This document shows positions 7,551 through 15,447 of a stretch of 64,000 nt of DNA, piece after piece. This DNA comes from Desulfacinum infernum DSM 9756 (GTDB lineage Bacteria > Desulfobacterota > Syntrophobacteria > Syntrophobacterales > DSM-9756). Every line of letters begins with the position of its first letter. The first letter of the stretch is position 1. Below the pieces are notes generated by a model. It had not been told where the DNA came from. It ran no database searches and saw only the letters and a list, made by a program, of their open reading frames with translations. The position numbers and the translations under genes were made by a program. The stretch covers positions 1 to 64,000 of the forward strand of contig NZ_FQVB01000003.1 of NCBI RefSeq assembly GCF_900129305.1, written 5' to 3'.

Positions 7551-8783
7551 ATGAACTTCGAGCTCTTCGTCAGCCTTCGCTACCTGCTGGCCAAGCGACG
7601 CCAGGCCTTCATCTCGCTCATCACGATCATCTCCGTGGCGGGGGTGGCCGTGGGCGTCATGGCGCTCATTGTGGTCCTGGCGGTCATGAACGGGTTCCAG
7701 CAGGACCTTCGGGACCGCATCCTGGGCGTGACCTCCCATGCGGTGATCGGCCATTTTCAGGGCAACTTTTCCGACTACCGGCAGGTGGTGACCGAGGTGG
7801 AACAGGAAGACGGGGTGGCGGCGGCCACCCCGTTCGTGCTCACCCAGGTGATGATGAGCTCGGGCCGGTCCGTGGCGGGTGCGATCCTTCGCGGAGTGGA
7901 TCCGGAAACCGCCGGGCGGGTCACGCGCCTGGAACAGAACCTTCAATCCGGATCGCTCCGGACCGCCCTGGCGGTATCGGAAGATCAGACCGCGCCGGGA
8001 ATCGTCCTCGGCGTGGAGCTGGCCGCCCGTCTGGGGGTTCAGAAGGACGACTACGTCACCCTCATCTCCCCCACGGGACGTCTCACCCCGGTGGGGCGCG
8101 TTCCCAAAAGCCGCCTTTTTCGGGTGACGGGGCTTTTCAAGTCCGGCATGTACGAATACGACAACTCTCTGGCCTACGTGCACCTGAGCGAAGCGCAGAA
8201 GCTCCTGGGCATCGGGGAGACGGTCACGGGCGTGGAGGTCCGGGTCCGGGACATCTACGAAGCCGGATCCATCGCCGAACGGCTCCAGAAACGCCTGGGT
8301 TATCCCTTCTGGGTCCGGGACTGGATGCAGATGAACCACAACCTCTTTTCAGCCCTGAAGCTGGAAAAGGTGGTCATGTTCATCATCCTGACCCTCATCA
8401 TCCTGGTGGCGGCGTTCAACATCGTCAGTTCCCTCATCATGATGGTCATGGAAAAGACGAAGGACATCGCCATCCTGAAGGCCATGGGAGCCACCACGAC
8501 CCACATCCGGCGGATCTTCGTCTATGAGGGCCTTCTCATCGGCGTGGTGGGAACGACCCTGGGGCTCGTGGGCGGGTTCGTTCTGTGCGGGCTTCTCAAG
8601 CGCTACCAGTTCATCGAGCTCCCCCGGGATGTGTACTACATCTCCACGCTGCCCGTTCGCATGGAGGCGCTGGACGTGATCCTCATCGCCTGTGCCGCCA
8701 TCGCCATCTGTTTCCTGGCCACCTTCTATCCGTCCCGGCAGGCGGCCAAGCTTCAGCCGGCGGAGGCGTTGCGATATGAATAA
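7551..8783 (+). CDS. lolC: Lipoprotein-releasing ABC transporter permease LolC/LolE
   Basis: 410 aa inner-membrane permease that extracts outer-membrane lipoproteins and passes them to LolA. One membrane segment near the N-terminus (SLITIISVAGVAVGVMALIV) is followed by a periplasmic MacB-like domain (about 50-260) and a C-terminal FtsX domain with three membrane segments (about 275-400), ending in the typical PSRQAAKLQPAEALRYE. Only one permease gene is present, as in many non-enteric Gram-negatives where a single LolF-type permease dimerises. Its 3' end overlaps lolD by 8 bp. Confidence 0.93.
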   Translation: MNFELFVSLRYLLAKRRQAFISLITIISVAGVAVGVMALIVVLAVMNGFQQDLRDRILGVTSHAVIGHFQGNFSDYRQVVTEVEQEDGVAAATPFVLTQVMMSSGRSVAGAILRGVDPETAGRVTRLEQNLQSGSLRTALAVSEDQTAPGIVLGVELAARLGVQKDDYVTLISPTGRLTPVGRVPKSRLFRVTGLFKSGMYEYDNSLAYVHLSEAQKLLGIGETVTGVEVRVRDIYEAGSIAERLQKRLGYPFWVRDWMQMNHNLFSALKLEKVVMFIILTLIILVAAFNIVSSLIMMVMEKTKDIAILKAMGATTTHIRRIFVYEGLLIGVVGTTLGLVGGFVLCGLLKRYQFIELPRDVYYISTLPVRMEALDVILIACAAIAICFLATFYPSRQAAKLQPAEALRYE

Positions 8784-9468
8784 CAACCACGGCGCACCGG
8801 AGATCCATGCCTTGGGCATTGCCAAGGTCTTCAACAAGGGTCCGCAGCGTGTGGAGCTTTTTCACGACCTGGAATTGGTGGTGCCCAAGGGGCAGCGGCT
8901 GGCCATCGTGGGAGCCAGCGGCGTGGGAAAGTCCACCCTGTTGCACATCCTGGGCACTCTGGACCGGCCCACGGCCGGAAAGGTGCTTTTCGGCGGAGAC
9001 GACGTGTACCAGTGGGAGGACGCCCGGCTGGCGGACTTTCGAAACAAGCACATCGGTTTCGTCTTTCAGTTTCACTACCTGCTGCCGGAATTTACGGCAC
9101 TGGAAAACGTGATGATGCCGGGCCTCATCGCCGGCCTTCCCCGGAAGAAGATCCGAGAAAAGGCCCTGGCGCTTTTGGAAAGGCTCCAGATGGAGCACCG
9201 CCGGGATCACCGCCCGTCGGAGCTTTCCGGCGGCGAGCAGCAGCGGGTGGCCATCGCCAGGGCGCTGGTTCTGGACCCGCCGGTCTTGTTGGCCGACGAG
9301 CCCACGGGGAACCTGGACACCAAGACGGCCCGGTCGTTCCATGATCTTTTGGTTTCCCTCAACGAGGAACTGCACGTCACCATGATCGTGGTGACCCACA
9401 ACCAGGAATTGGCTTCCATCATGCACCGCACCCTACACCTTTCGGACGGGCAGTTGCGGCCCGTGTGA
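8776..9468 (+). CDS. lolD: Lipoprotein-releasing ABC transporter ATPase LolD
   Basis: 230 aa ABC ATPase. Walker A is GASGVGKST (46-54), the signature LSGGEQQR is near 150, Walker B is VLLADEPTGNLD and the switch histidine is in VVTHNQE. It energises lipoprotein release by LolC/E. The ATG at 8776 overlaps the lolC stop by 8 bp, so the two are translationally coupled. bamA starts 37 bp downstream, which links lipoprotein sorting with outer-membrane protein assembly. Confidence 0.95.
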   Translation: MNNNHGAPEIHALGIAKVFNKGPQRVELFHDLELVVPKGQRLAIVGASGVGKSTLLHILGTLDRPTAGKVLFGGDDVYQWEDARLADFRNKHIGFVFQFHYLLPEFTALENVMMPGLIAGLPRKKIREKALALLERLQMEHRRDHRPSELSGGEQQRVAIARALVLDPPVLLADEPTGNLDTKTARSFHDLLVSLNEELHVTMIVVTHNQELASIMHRTLHLSDGQLRPV

Positions 9469-9505
9469 CGGACTGGCATCCATGACCCGGACAAGGAGCA
9501 TTGCG

Positions 9506-12163
9506 ATGGCGAAAAGGGTTGGCATTGCGGCACTGATCTGCCTTCTGTGCTTCGGCGCGGCGAACGCTCAAGAGCAACAACCTCCGCCGGTTCCTCGGGT
9601 GGCGGTCCTTCCGTTCGCAGCCCACACGGCGGCCCCCCAGCCCGGACTGGGCCTGACCGTCCAGGAACTCCTGGCCCAGCAGCTGCTTTCGGAAGGCATG
9701 GAGGTGGTGCCCCTTCCGGAAACCAGGCGGGTGAGCGGCCAGGCCGGGATTCGGGACCAAGCCCGGGCCCTGGAAGCGGCCCGGCGCCTCAAGGCCGATT
9801 TCGTCCTCTTCGGGAGCCTCAGCCAGCTGGGCCAGAAGGCCAGTCTGGATGCCCAGCTGATGGACGTGAACGGCCGAAAGAAGCCCGAAGTCCTCTTTGC
9901 CGAGGGATCCCTGGACGACCTCACGGGGGCGGCTGAAAACCTGGCGCTCCAGGTGGCGGTGCGCCTTCTTTCCAAGGCGGTCATCGCCGATGTTCGGGTT
10001 CGGGGAAATGAGCGCATCGAGGCCGACGCCATCCTGGTCAACGTGGAAAGCCGAAAGGGCGAGCTCCTGCGCGAGGAGACGATTCAAAAGGACATCCGGT
10101 CCATCTTCAAGATGGGCTATTTCGAGACGGTGGCCGCTGACGTGACGGATTCCGACAAGGGCAAGGTCGTCACCTTCGTGGTCAAGGAAAAGCCCACGGT
10201 GGTGGACGTCAAAGTGGAAGGAAACGACGAGATCGACGACAAGGACATCCTGGCGGCCATCGCCACCAAGCCGTTCACGGTTCTCCAACAGAGCGTGGTC
10301 ACCGAGGACGTGAACCGCATCATCAAGCTCTACCACCAGAAGGCCTACTTCAACGCCCAGGTCACTTCCGACATCCAGTTTCCCCGGGACCCGCGCAAGG
10401 CCGTGGTGACGTTCCGAATCAAGGAAGGCCACAAGCTCTACACCCAGAAGATCGAATTCACCGGCAACAAGCACTTTTCGGACCGCAAGCTGCGAAGCGT
10501 CATGGAAACCAAGCAGCGCGGGTTCTTTTCCTGGTTCAGCGACAAGGGCGTGCTGGACCGCGACGTGCTGGAAACGGACGTGGACCGCGTGACGGCCTTC
10601 TATCACGACCACGGCTACATGGACGCCCGGGTGGGCACCCCGCAGGTGGAAAAGAAGGAAGACGGCTTTTATGTCACCATCCCGGTGGTGGAAGGCGAGC
10701 GCTACACCATCGCTTCCGTGGACGTCCAGGGAGATCTTCTGGAAACCACGCCCAAGGTGAAGGAGCACTTTGAGCTCAAAAAGGACGACTACTTCAGCCG
10801 GGAAAAGCTTCGAAAGGACCTGGACCTCCTCACCAAGCACTACATGGACCACGGGTACGCCTACGTGGAAGTGAGCCCGGGCGTGAAACGCGATCCCGAT
10901 GCCCACAGGGCGGACATCGTTTACAACGTCCGAAAGGGCCCGCTGGTGCACATCGAGCGGATCACCATTGCCGGAAACACCAAGACGCGGGACAAGGTCA
11001 TCCGGCGCCAGCTCAGGCTGGCCGAAGGGGACCGGTTCAGTTCCACCGCCCTGGAACGCAGCAACCTGAACCTGAAGAAGGTGGACTACTTCGAGGAAGT
11101 GGAGATCCAGCCCTCCGAAGGATCCACCGACGACGCCATGAACCTGCACATCAAGGTGAAGGAAAAGCCCACGGGAGCCATCAGCGTGGGCGGCGGCTTC
11201 TCGTCGGACGACGGCCTCTTCGTGGGCGGGGACATCCTGCAGCGGAACCTGTTCGGGCGCGGCCAGTACGCAGCCATCAAGGCCTACCTGGGCGGCGAGA
11301 CGAGCCGGTATTCCATCAGCTTTACGGAACCTTGGCTCTTCGACACCCCTCTTTCCGCCGGCTTCGACCTGTACGACTGGTACCGGGAATACAACGATTT
11401 CAACAAGGACGCCATCGGCGGCAAGATCCGCTTCAGCCATCCGTTCGGCAACTGGAGCCGCTGGTATCTTTCCTACGTCTTTGAAAACGCCAAGGTCACC
11501 GACGTGGACGACGACGCCTCGCTCCTCATCAAGGATCAGGAAGGCCGCCAGATCAAGAGCAGTTTGATCGCCTCGGTGGAACGGGACAGCACGGACCATC
11601 CCTTCCTGCCCACGCGGGGCTCCACCCATTCGCTCACGGTGGAATATTCCATCCCCTACCTGGGCAGCGATTCGGACTTTGTGAGCGTGGTAGCCAACAC
11701 CGGCTGGTACATCCCCTTGTGGTGGAAGTTCATCGGGTTCGTCCACGGAAAGGCGGGCTACATCTTTGAGCTGGACCGGGAAAACAAGCCGGTGCCCATC
11801 TACGAGCGGTTCTTCCTCGGGGGCATCAACTCCATCCGCGCTTTCGACTGGGGGGACGTGGGCCCCAAGGATCCCGACACGGGTGACTCCATCGGCGGGC
11901 TGAAGTTCGGCCTGGTAAACCTGGAGCTGCTCTTCCCGCTCATCGAAAGGATCGGCATGCGCGGTGTGGTCTTCTTCGATGCCGGCAACGCCTTCGACCG
12001 CGGCGAGGATTTCAGCATCAGCGACTTCCGCACGGCGGCCGGCGCCGGGATCCGCTGGAATTCGCCCATGGGCCCGCTTCGCATCGAATGGGGATACAAC
12101 CTGGATCCCGAGCCGGGCGAAGACAAGAGCAACTGGCAGTTCTCCATGGGCGTATTCTTCTAG
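9506..12163 (+). CDS. bamA: Outer-membrane protein assembly factor BamA with extra N-terminal domain
   Basis: 885 aa. A signal peptide (AALICLLCFGAANA) is followed at about residues 25-155 by a domain with RVAVLPFAAH, VQELLAQQLLSEGMEVVP and ADFVLFGSLSQ, resembling FlgO/CsgG or TolB-N type folds. Five POTRA domains follow (about 158-555), then a 16-strand-type barrel from SVGGGFSSDDGLFVGG to a terminal phenylalanine (SMGVFF). It inserts beta-barrel proteins into the outer membrane. The ATG at 9506 is preferred because AAGGAG lies 8 bases upstream; an in-frame ATG at 9482 would add 8 residues. Standard BamA is about 800 aa, so the extra domain explains the length. The N-terminal fold call is by eye. 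Confidence 0.93.
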   Translation: MAKRVGIAALICLLCFGAANAQEQQPPPVPRVAVLPFAAHTAAPQPGLGLTVQELLAQQLLSEGMEVVPLPETRRVSGQAGIRDQARALEAARRLKADFVLFGSLSQLGQKASLDAQLMDVNGRKKPEVLFAEGSLDDLTGAAENLALQVAVRLLSKAVIADVRVRGNERIEADAILVNVESRKGELLREETIQKDIRSIFKMGYFETVAADVTDSDKGKVVTFVVKEKPTVVDVKVEGNDEIDDKDILAAIATKPFTVLQQSVVTEDVNRIIKLYHQKAYFNAQVTSDIQFPRDPRKAVVTFRIKEGHKLYTQKIEFTGNKHFSDRKLRSVMETKQRGFFSWFSDKGVLDRDVLETDVDRVTAFYHDHGYMDARVGTPQVEKKEDGFYVTIPVVEGERYTIASVDVQGDLLETTPKVKEHFELKKDDYFSREKLRKDLDLLTKHYMDHGYAYVEVSPGVKRDPDAHRADIVYNVRKGPLVHIERITIAGNTKTRDKVIRRQLRLAEGDRFSSTALERSNLNLKKVDYFEEVEIQPSEGSTDDAMNLHIKVKEKPTGAISVGGGFSSDDGLFVGGDILQRNLFGRGQYAAIKAYLGGETSRYSISFTEPWLFDTPLSAGFDLYDWYREYNDFNKDAIGGKIRFSHPFGNWSRWYLSYVFENAKVTDVDDDASLLIKDQEGRQIKSSLIASVERDSTDHPFLPTRGSTHSLTVEYSIPYLGSDSDFVSVVANTGWYIPLWWKFIGFVHGKAGYIFELDRENKPVPIYERFFLGGINSIRAFDWGDVGPKDPDTGDSIGGLKFGLVNLELLFPLIERIGMRGVVFFDAGNAFDRGEDFSISDFRTAAGAGIRWNSPMGPLRIEWGYNLDPEPGEDKSNWQFSMGVFF

Positions 12164-12216
12164 GAGCCGCCTGGGCGGGACCTGTGCATGGCACCGGAAG
12201 CCCTAAACGGAGTTTC

Positions 12217-12243
12217 GCGGGCGGGGATGAACCCCGCCCCTAC
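12217..12243. repeat. REP-like palindrome
   Basis: GCGGGCGGGG, a short spacer, then CCCCGCCCCTAC. Same CGCCCCTAC-ended family as the palindromes at 5472 and 44101. Confidence 0.6.
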
Positions 12244-12306
12244 AGCCCGCTCAAACGAAAGAGAGGCGGCTGCGAACACAAAGAGGCGCTAAAAACCTGT
12301 TTGTCG

Positions 12307-12430
12307 TAGCGCAGCCCTTCAGGGCTGCGACGGAAATCCTCGAACGATGGCGGACTTTCGCAGGATTTCCCGTCTGCTCAGGGACACGTGAGGCGCCCCG
12401 TTTCCCCGGGTCTGAAGCCCCGCGGCCACG
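12307..12430 (+). repeat. Copy 1 of a roughly 124-bp dispersed element
   Basis: Starts GTAGCGCAGCCCTTCAGGGC and ends with a CTGAAGCCCCGCGGCC palindrome. The ends match copies at 33969-34090 (same orientation) and 58262-58385 (inverted), while the middle differs. The gap between bamA and ompH (12164-12566) holds this element, one REP-like palindrome and the ompH promoter, but no gene. Confidence 0.7.
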
Positions 12431-12471
12431 AGGGAAGAACACATTTCACGGCGATTGGAATGGAACCTCCT

Positions 12472-12499
12472 TTGTCGGGTGGGCTTTAGGCGTTAAAAT
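12472..12499 (+). promoter_or_regulatory. Candidate sigma70 promoter of ompH
   Basis: TTGTCG, a 16-bp spacer, then TAAAAT, 68 bp upstream of the ompH ATG. The near-consensus -10 and the repeat-filled gap behind it suggest that ompH and the lpx genes have their own start of transcription. Confidence 0.55.
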
Positions 12500-12566
12500 G
12501 GCTGGCCTCTGACGGCAGAGGGATTGAACCGACGACACTTCAACGAAAGGTAAGGAGGAATTTTTC

Positions 12567-13100
12567 ATGAGGACACAACGCGTATGGGTGGCATTGATCG
12601 CTATCTGCGCTCTCTTGCTTTCCGCGGGTTCGGCCCAGGCCGCATCCCTCAAGATCGGCTACTTCGACCTGCAGGCCGTCCTGGACCAGTCCCAGTGGGG
12701 CAAGGAGGCCAAGGCGGAATTTGCGGCCAAGAAGGCGGCCCTTCAGAGCCAGGTGCGGGACAAGGCCAAGGAATTTGAAGACTCCAAGCAGGCTTTTGAA
12801 AAGCAACAGGCGCTCCTGGACGACAAAGCCAAGAAGGAAAAGATCCTGGAACTTCGGCAGATGCAGATGGAAGGCGAAAAACTCCTCATGCAGACCAACG
12901 CCGAACTCAACAAGCTCAGCCAGGAGCTGACCAAGCCGATCATCGACAAGGTCATCGAGATCGTCCAGTCCATGGGCAAGAAGGAAAAGTACGACTACAT
13001 CTTTGAGGTCCAAAAGGGCGGTCTGGTCTATGCCACGGAAAAGACGGACCTGACCAAGGACATCATCAAAGAGCTTGACAAGGCGAAGCCGAAAAAGTAA
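12567..13100 (+). CDS. OmpH/Skp-family periplasmic chaperone
   Basis: 177 aa. A cleavable signal peptide (IAICALLLSAGSAQA) precedes the typical start LKIGYFDLQAVLDQSQWGKE, then a long charged coiled coil (about 55-130) forming the tentacle helices of Skp, and a short beta end (YDYIFEVQKGGLVYA). It is expected to hold unfolded outer-membrane proteins in the periplasm and hand them to BamA. An AAGGAGGAA element lies before the ATG. The bamA-ompH-lpxD-fabZ-lpxA order is a widespread Gram-negative arrangement. Confidence 0.93.
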   Translation: MRTQRVWVALIAICALLLSAGSAQAASLKIGYFDLQAVLDQSQWGKEAKAEFAAKKAALQSQVRDKAKEFEDSKQAFEKQQALLDDKAKKEKILELRQMQMEGEKLLMQTNAELNKLSQELTKPIIDKVIEIVQSMGKKEKYDYIFEVQKGGLVYATEKTDLTKDIIKELDKAKPKK

Positions 13101-13155
13101 CGGTCCCCGGCCTCGCCATGGGGAAAGAGGAGATCGCGAAACGGACGGCGACCAT

Positions 13156-14214
13156 ATGACAAAGAAAGAGTACACGCTGCAGCAGATGGCGGAACTTCTG
13201 GGCGTGGAGCGCCAGGGCCCGGCGAATCTGGTGATCCGGGGAGTGGGCCCGCTGCAGGCGGCCGGCCCGGACCAGCTGAGCTTCCTGGCCAACCCCAAGT
13301 ACAAGAGTCAGCTGGAATCGAGTCGGGCCGGAGCCGTCATCGTGCACCCGTCCGTCCCGGGAGTGGACCGTCCCCGCCTGCTTTCTCTCAACCCATATTG
13401 GACCATGGCCAAGGCGGCCCAGCTTTTCCATGAGCCGCCCGATCTCCCCGTGGGCGTTCACCCCACGGCCGTGGTGGCTCCGGATGCCCGCATCGCCCCC
13501 GATGCGGCCCTGGGACCGCTGGTCCACGTGGGACCGGGAGCATCCATCGGGTCCGGCACCCGGATCTACGGCCACGTGCACATCGCCGGCAACGTGACGG
13601 TGGGCGACCAGTGCCTGATCCACCCGAACGTGACCATCCTGGACGGGTGCCGGATCGGCGACCGGGTGATCATCCATTCGGGAACGGTCATCGGAAGCGA
13701 CGGCTTCGGATTCGCTCAGGACGACCAGGGCCGATCCACCAAGATCCCCCAGACGGGGATCGTGGTGATCGAGGACGATGTGGAGATCGGGGCCAACTGC
13801 GCCGTGGACCGTGCCACCTTCGGCGTGACCCGCATCGGCCGCGGCACCAAGATCGACAATCTGGTCCAGATCGCCCACAACGTGGAGATCGGGGAGCACT
13901 CCATCATCGTCGCCCAGGTGGGCATCTCCGGCAGTGTCACTTTGGGAAAGCACGTGATCCTGGGAGGCCAGGTGGGCATCGCCGGCCACCTGACGGTGGG
14001 CGACGGGGTGCGGATCGGTGCCAAGTCGGCCATCGCCCATTCCGTGCCTCCGGGGCAGGACCTCATGGGCATCCCCGCCATCCCCCACAAGGAGTGGTTC
14101 CGCAATTACGCCAACTGGAAGAGGCTGCCTCGCATGCGAGACGAGCTTGCCCGGCTGAGAAAACGAGTGGACGCCTTGGAAAAGGAATTGGGACGCCATG
14201 GAAAAGACGATTGA
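13156..14214 (+). CDS. lpxD: UDP-3-O-acylglucosamine N-acyltransferase
   Basis: 352 aa, third acylation step of lipid A synthesis. The N-terminal uridine-binding domain (about 1-100, with DQLSFLANPKY) is followed by left-handed beta-helix hexapeptide repeats from about 105 to 300. The catalytic histidine is expected in LVQIAHNVEIG. The C-terminus is a helix (LARLRKRVDALEKEL). The ATG at 13156 starts at the conserved KKEYTLQQMAELL; longer in-frame starts back to 13075 would add an unrelated basic stretch. The 3' end overlaps fabZ by 17 bp. Confidence 0.96.
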   Translation: MTKKEYTLQQMAELLGVERQGPANLVIRGVGPLQAAGPDQLSFLANPKYKSQLESSRAGAVIVHPSVPGVDRPRLLSLNPYWTMAKAAQLFHEPPDLPVGVHPTAVVAPDARIAPDAALGPLVHVGPGASIGSGTRIYGHVHIAGNVTVGDQCLIHPNVTILDGCRIGDRVIIHSGTVIGSDGFGFAQDDQGRSTKIPQTGIVVIEDDVEIGANCAVDRATFGVTRIGRGTKIDNLVQIAHNVEIGEHSIIVAQVGISGSVTLGKHVILGGQVGIAGHLTVGDGVRIGAKSAIAHSVPPGQDLMGIPAIPHKEWFRNYANWKRLPRMRDELARLRKRVDALEKELGRHGKDD

Positions 14215-14626
14215 GGAAATCATCGCCGCCCTGCCCCACCGGTATCCTTTTCTGCTCGTGGATCGCATTCTGGAGATGGGGGAAGAGGAAATCGTGGGGC
14301 TCAAGAACGTGACCATCAACGAGCCCTTCTTTCAGGGGCATTTTCCCGGACATCCCATCATGCCCGGGGTGCTCATCATGGAAGCCCTGGCCCAGGCCGG
14401 CGGCATCCTGGCCTTCAGCATGCTGGGCTCGGACGCGGCCAAGCCCGTCTATTTCATGGGCATGGACAAGGTGCGGTTCCGCCGGCCCGTCCGGCCCGGA
14501 GATCAACTGATTTTGAGGCTCAAAGTCCTTCGGCGAAAAGGCCCCGTCTTCAAGATGAAGGGCGAGGCCTACGTGGGCGATCACCTGGCGGCCGAAGGAG
14601 AACTCATGGCAACCATCGAACCGTGA
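14198..14626 (+). CDS. fabZ: 3-hydroxyacyl-ACP dehydratase FabZ
   Basis: 142 aa hotdog-fold enzyme that dehydrates 3-hydroxyacyl-ACP in fatty acid elongation. It competes with LpxA and LpxD for hydroxyacyl-ACP, so its place among lpx genes is functional. The conserved IIAALPHRYPFLLVDRI start, catalytic histidine in FQGHFPGHPIMPGVL and glutamate in EALAQAGG are present. Normal family length. Overlaps lpxD and is 28 bp from lpxA. Confidence 0.97.
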   Translation: MEKTIEEIIAALPHRYPFLLVDRILEMGEEEIVGLKNVTINEPFFQGHFPGHPIMPGVLIMEALAQAGGILAFSMLGSDAAKPVYFMGMDKVRFRRPVRPGDQLILRLKVLRRKGPVFKMKGEAYVGDHLAAEGELMATIEP

Positions 14627-14654
14627 CGAACGACGAAAGAGGACGCTACCTTCC

Positions 14655-15428
14655 ATGACCATTCACCCGACAGCTGTTGTGGATCCCAAGGCCGAACTGG
14701 CCGAGGGCGTCACCATCGGACCTTACGCCGTCATCGGCCCGAACGTTGAGATCGATACGGGCACCGTGGTGGGCTCGCATACCGTCATCGACGGCTGGAC
14801 CCGGATCGGCCGAAACAATCAGATCAGCTCCTTCGCCTCCATCGGCTTTCCTCCCCAGGACCTGAAGTACAAGGGTGGACCCACGAGGGTGGAGATCGGA
14901 GACAACAACATCATCCGTGAATACGCCACCATCCACCGAGGCACGGAGGGCGGCGGCGGCGTGACCCGCATCGGCAACGGCAACCTGATCATGGCCTACG
15001 TGCACGTGGCCCACGACTGCATCCTGCAGAACCACGTGATCATGGCCAACGCGGCCATGCTGGCCGGTCATGTACTGATCGAAGATCACGCCATCGTGGG
15101 GGGCCTGTCCGCCGTGCACCAGTTCGCCCGGATCGGCACCCACGCCTACATCGGCGCCAAGGCGGGCATCAAGAAGGACATTCCGCCCTACATGCTCGCC
15201 ACGGGCTATCCGGCCAAGCTGTACGGGCCCAACACGGTGGGGCTCAAGCGCAAAGGCTTTTCTTCGGAAGCCATCCAGGGTTTGAAGAAGGCTTACAAGA
15301 TCCTCTTCCGGACCGGTCTCACGGTGGCCGAAGCCACCCGGCAGATCCAGGAAGAACTGGGGCACATCGCGGAGGTGAAGTGCCTGCTGGATTTCGTGGC
15401 GGGATCCCAAAGGGGGCTGACCCGCTGA
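14655..15428 (+). CDS. lpxA: UDP-N-acetylglucosamine acyltransferase
   Basis: 257 aa, first committed step of lipid A synthesis, moving a 3-hydroxyacyl group from ACP to UDP-GlcNAc (or UDP-GlcNAc3N if a GnnA/GnnB route exists). Hexapeptide repeats fill residues about 1-185, the catalytic histidine lies in YVHVAHDC, and NTVGLKRKGFSSEAI opens the C-terminal helical domain. Length is close to E. coli LpxA (262). It is followed after 19 bp by the lpxI fusion gene, whose oxidoreductase half could bear on which sugar LpxA sees. Confidence 0.96.
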   Translation: MTIHPTAVVDPKAELAEGVTIGPYAVIGPNVEIDTGTVVGSHTVIDGWTRIGRNNQISSFASIGFPPQDLKYKGGPTRVEIGDNNIIREYATIHRGTEGGGGVTRIGNGNLIMAYVHVAHDCILQNHVIMANAAMLAGHVLIEDHAIVGGLSAVHQFARIGTHAYIGAKAGIKKDIPPYMLATGYPAKLYGPNTVGLKRKGFSSEAIQGLKKAYKILFRTGLTVAEATRQIQEELGHIAEVKCLLDFVAGSQRGLTR

Positions 15429-15447
15429 GACAAAACGGACACGATTC

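Noticed and set aside
5981-7552. Long open frame antisense to lysS (523 codons)
   Set aside because: lysS is certain, and GC-rich codon use leaves the opposite strand open. No domain or ribosome binding site.
9419-11746. 775-codon frame antisense to bamA
   Set aside because: Mirror of biased codon use; bamA on the other strand has clear POTRA and barrel features.
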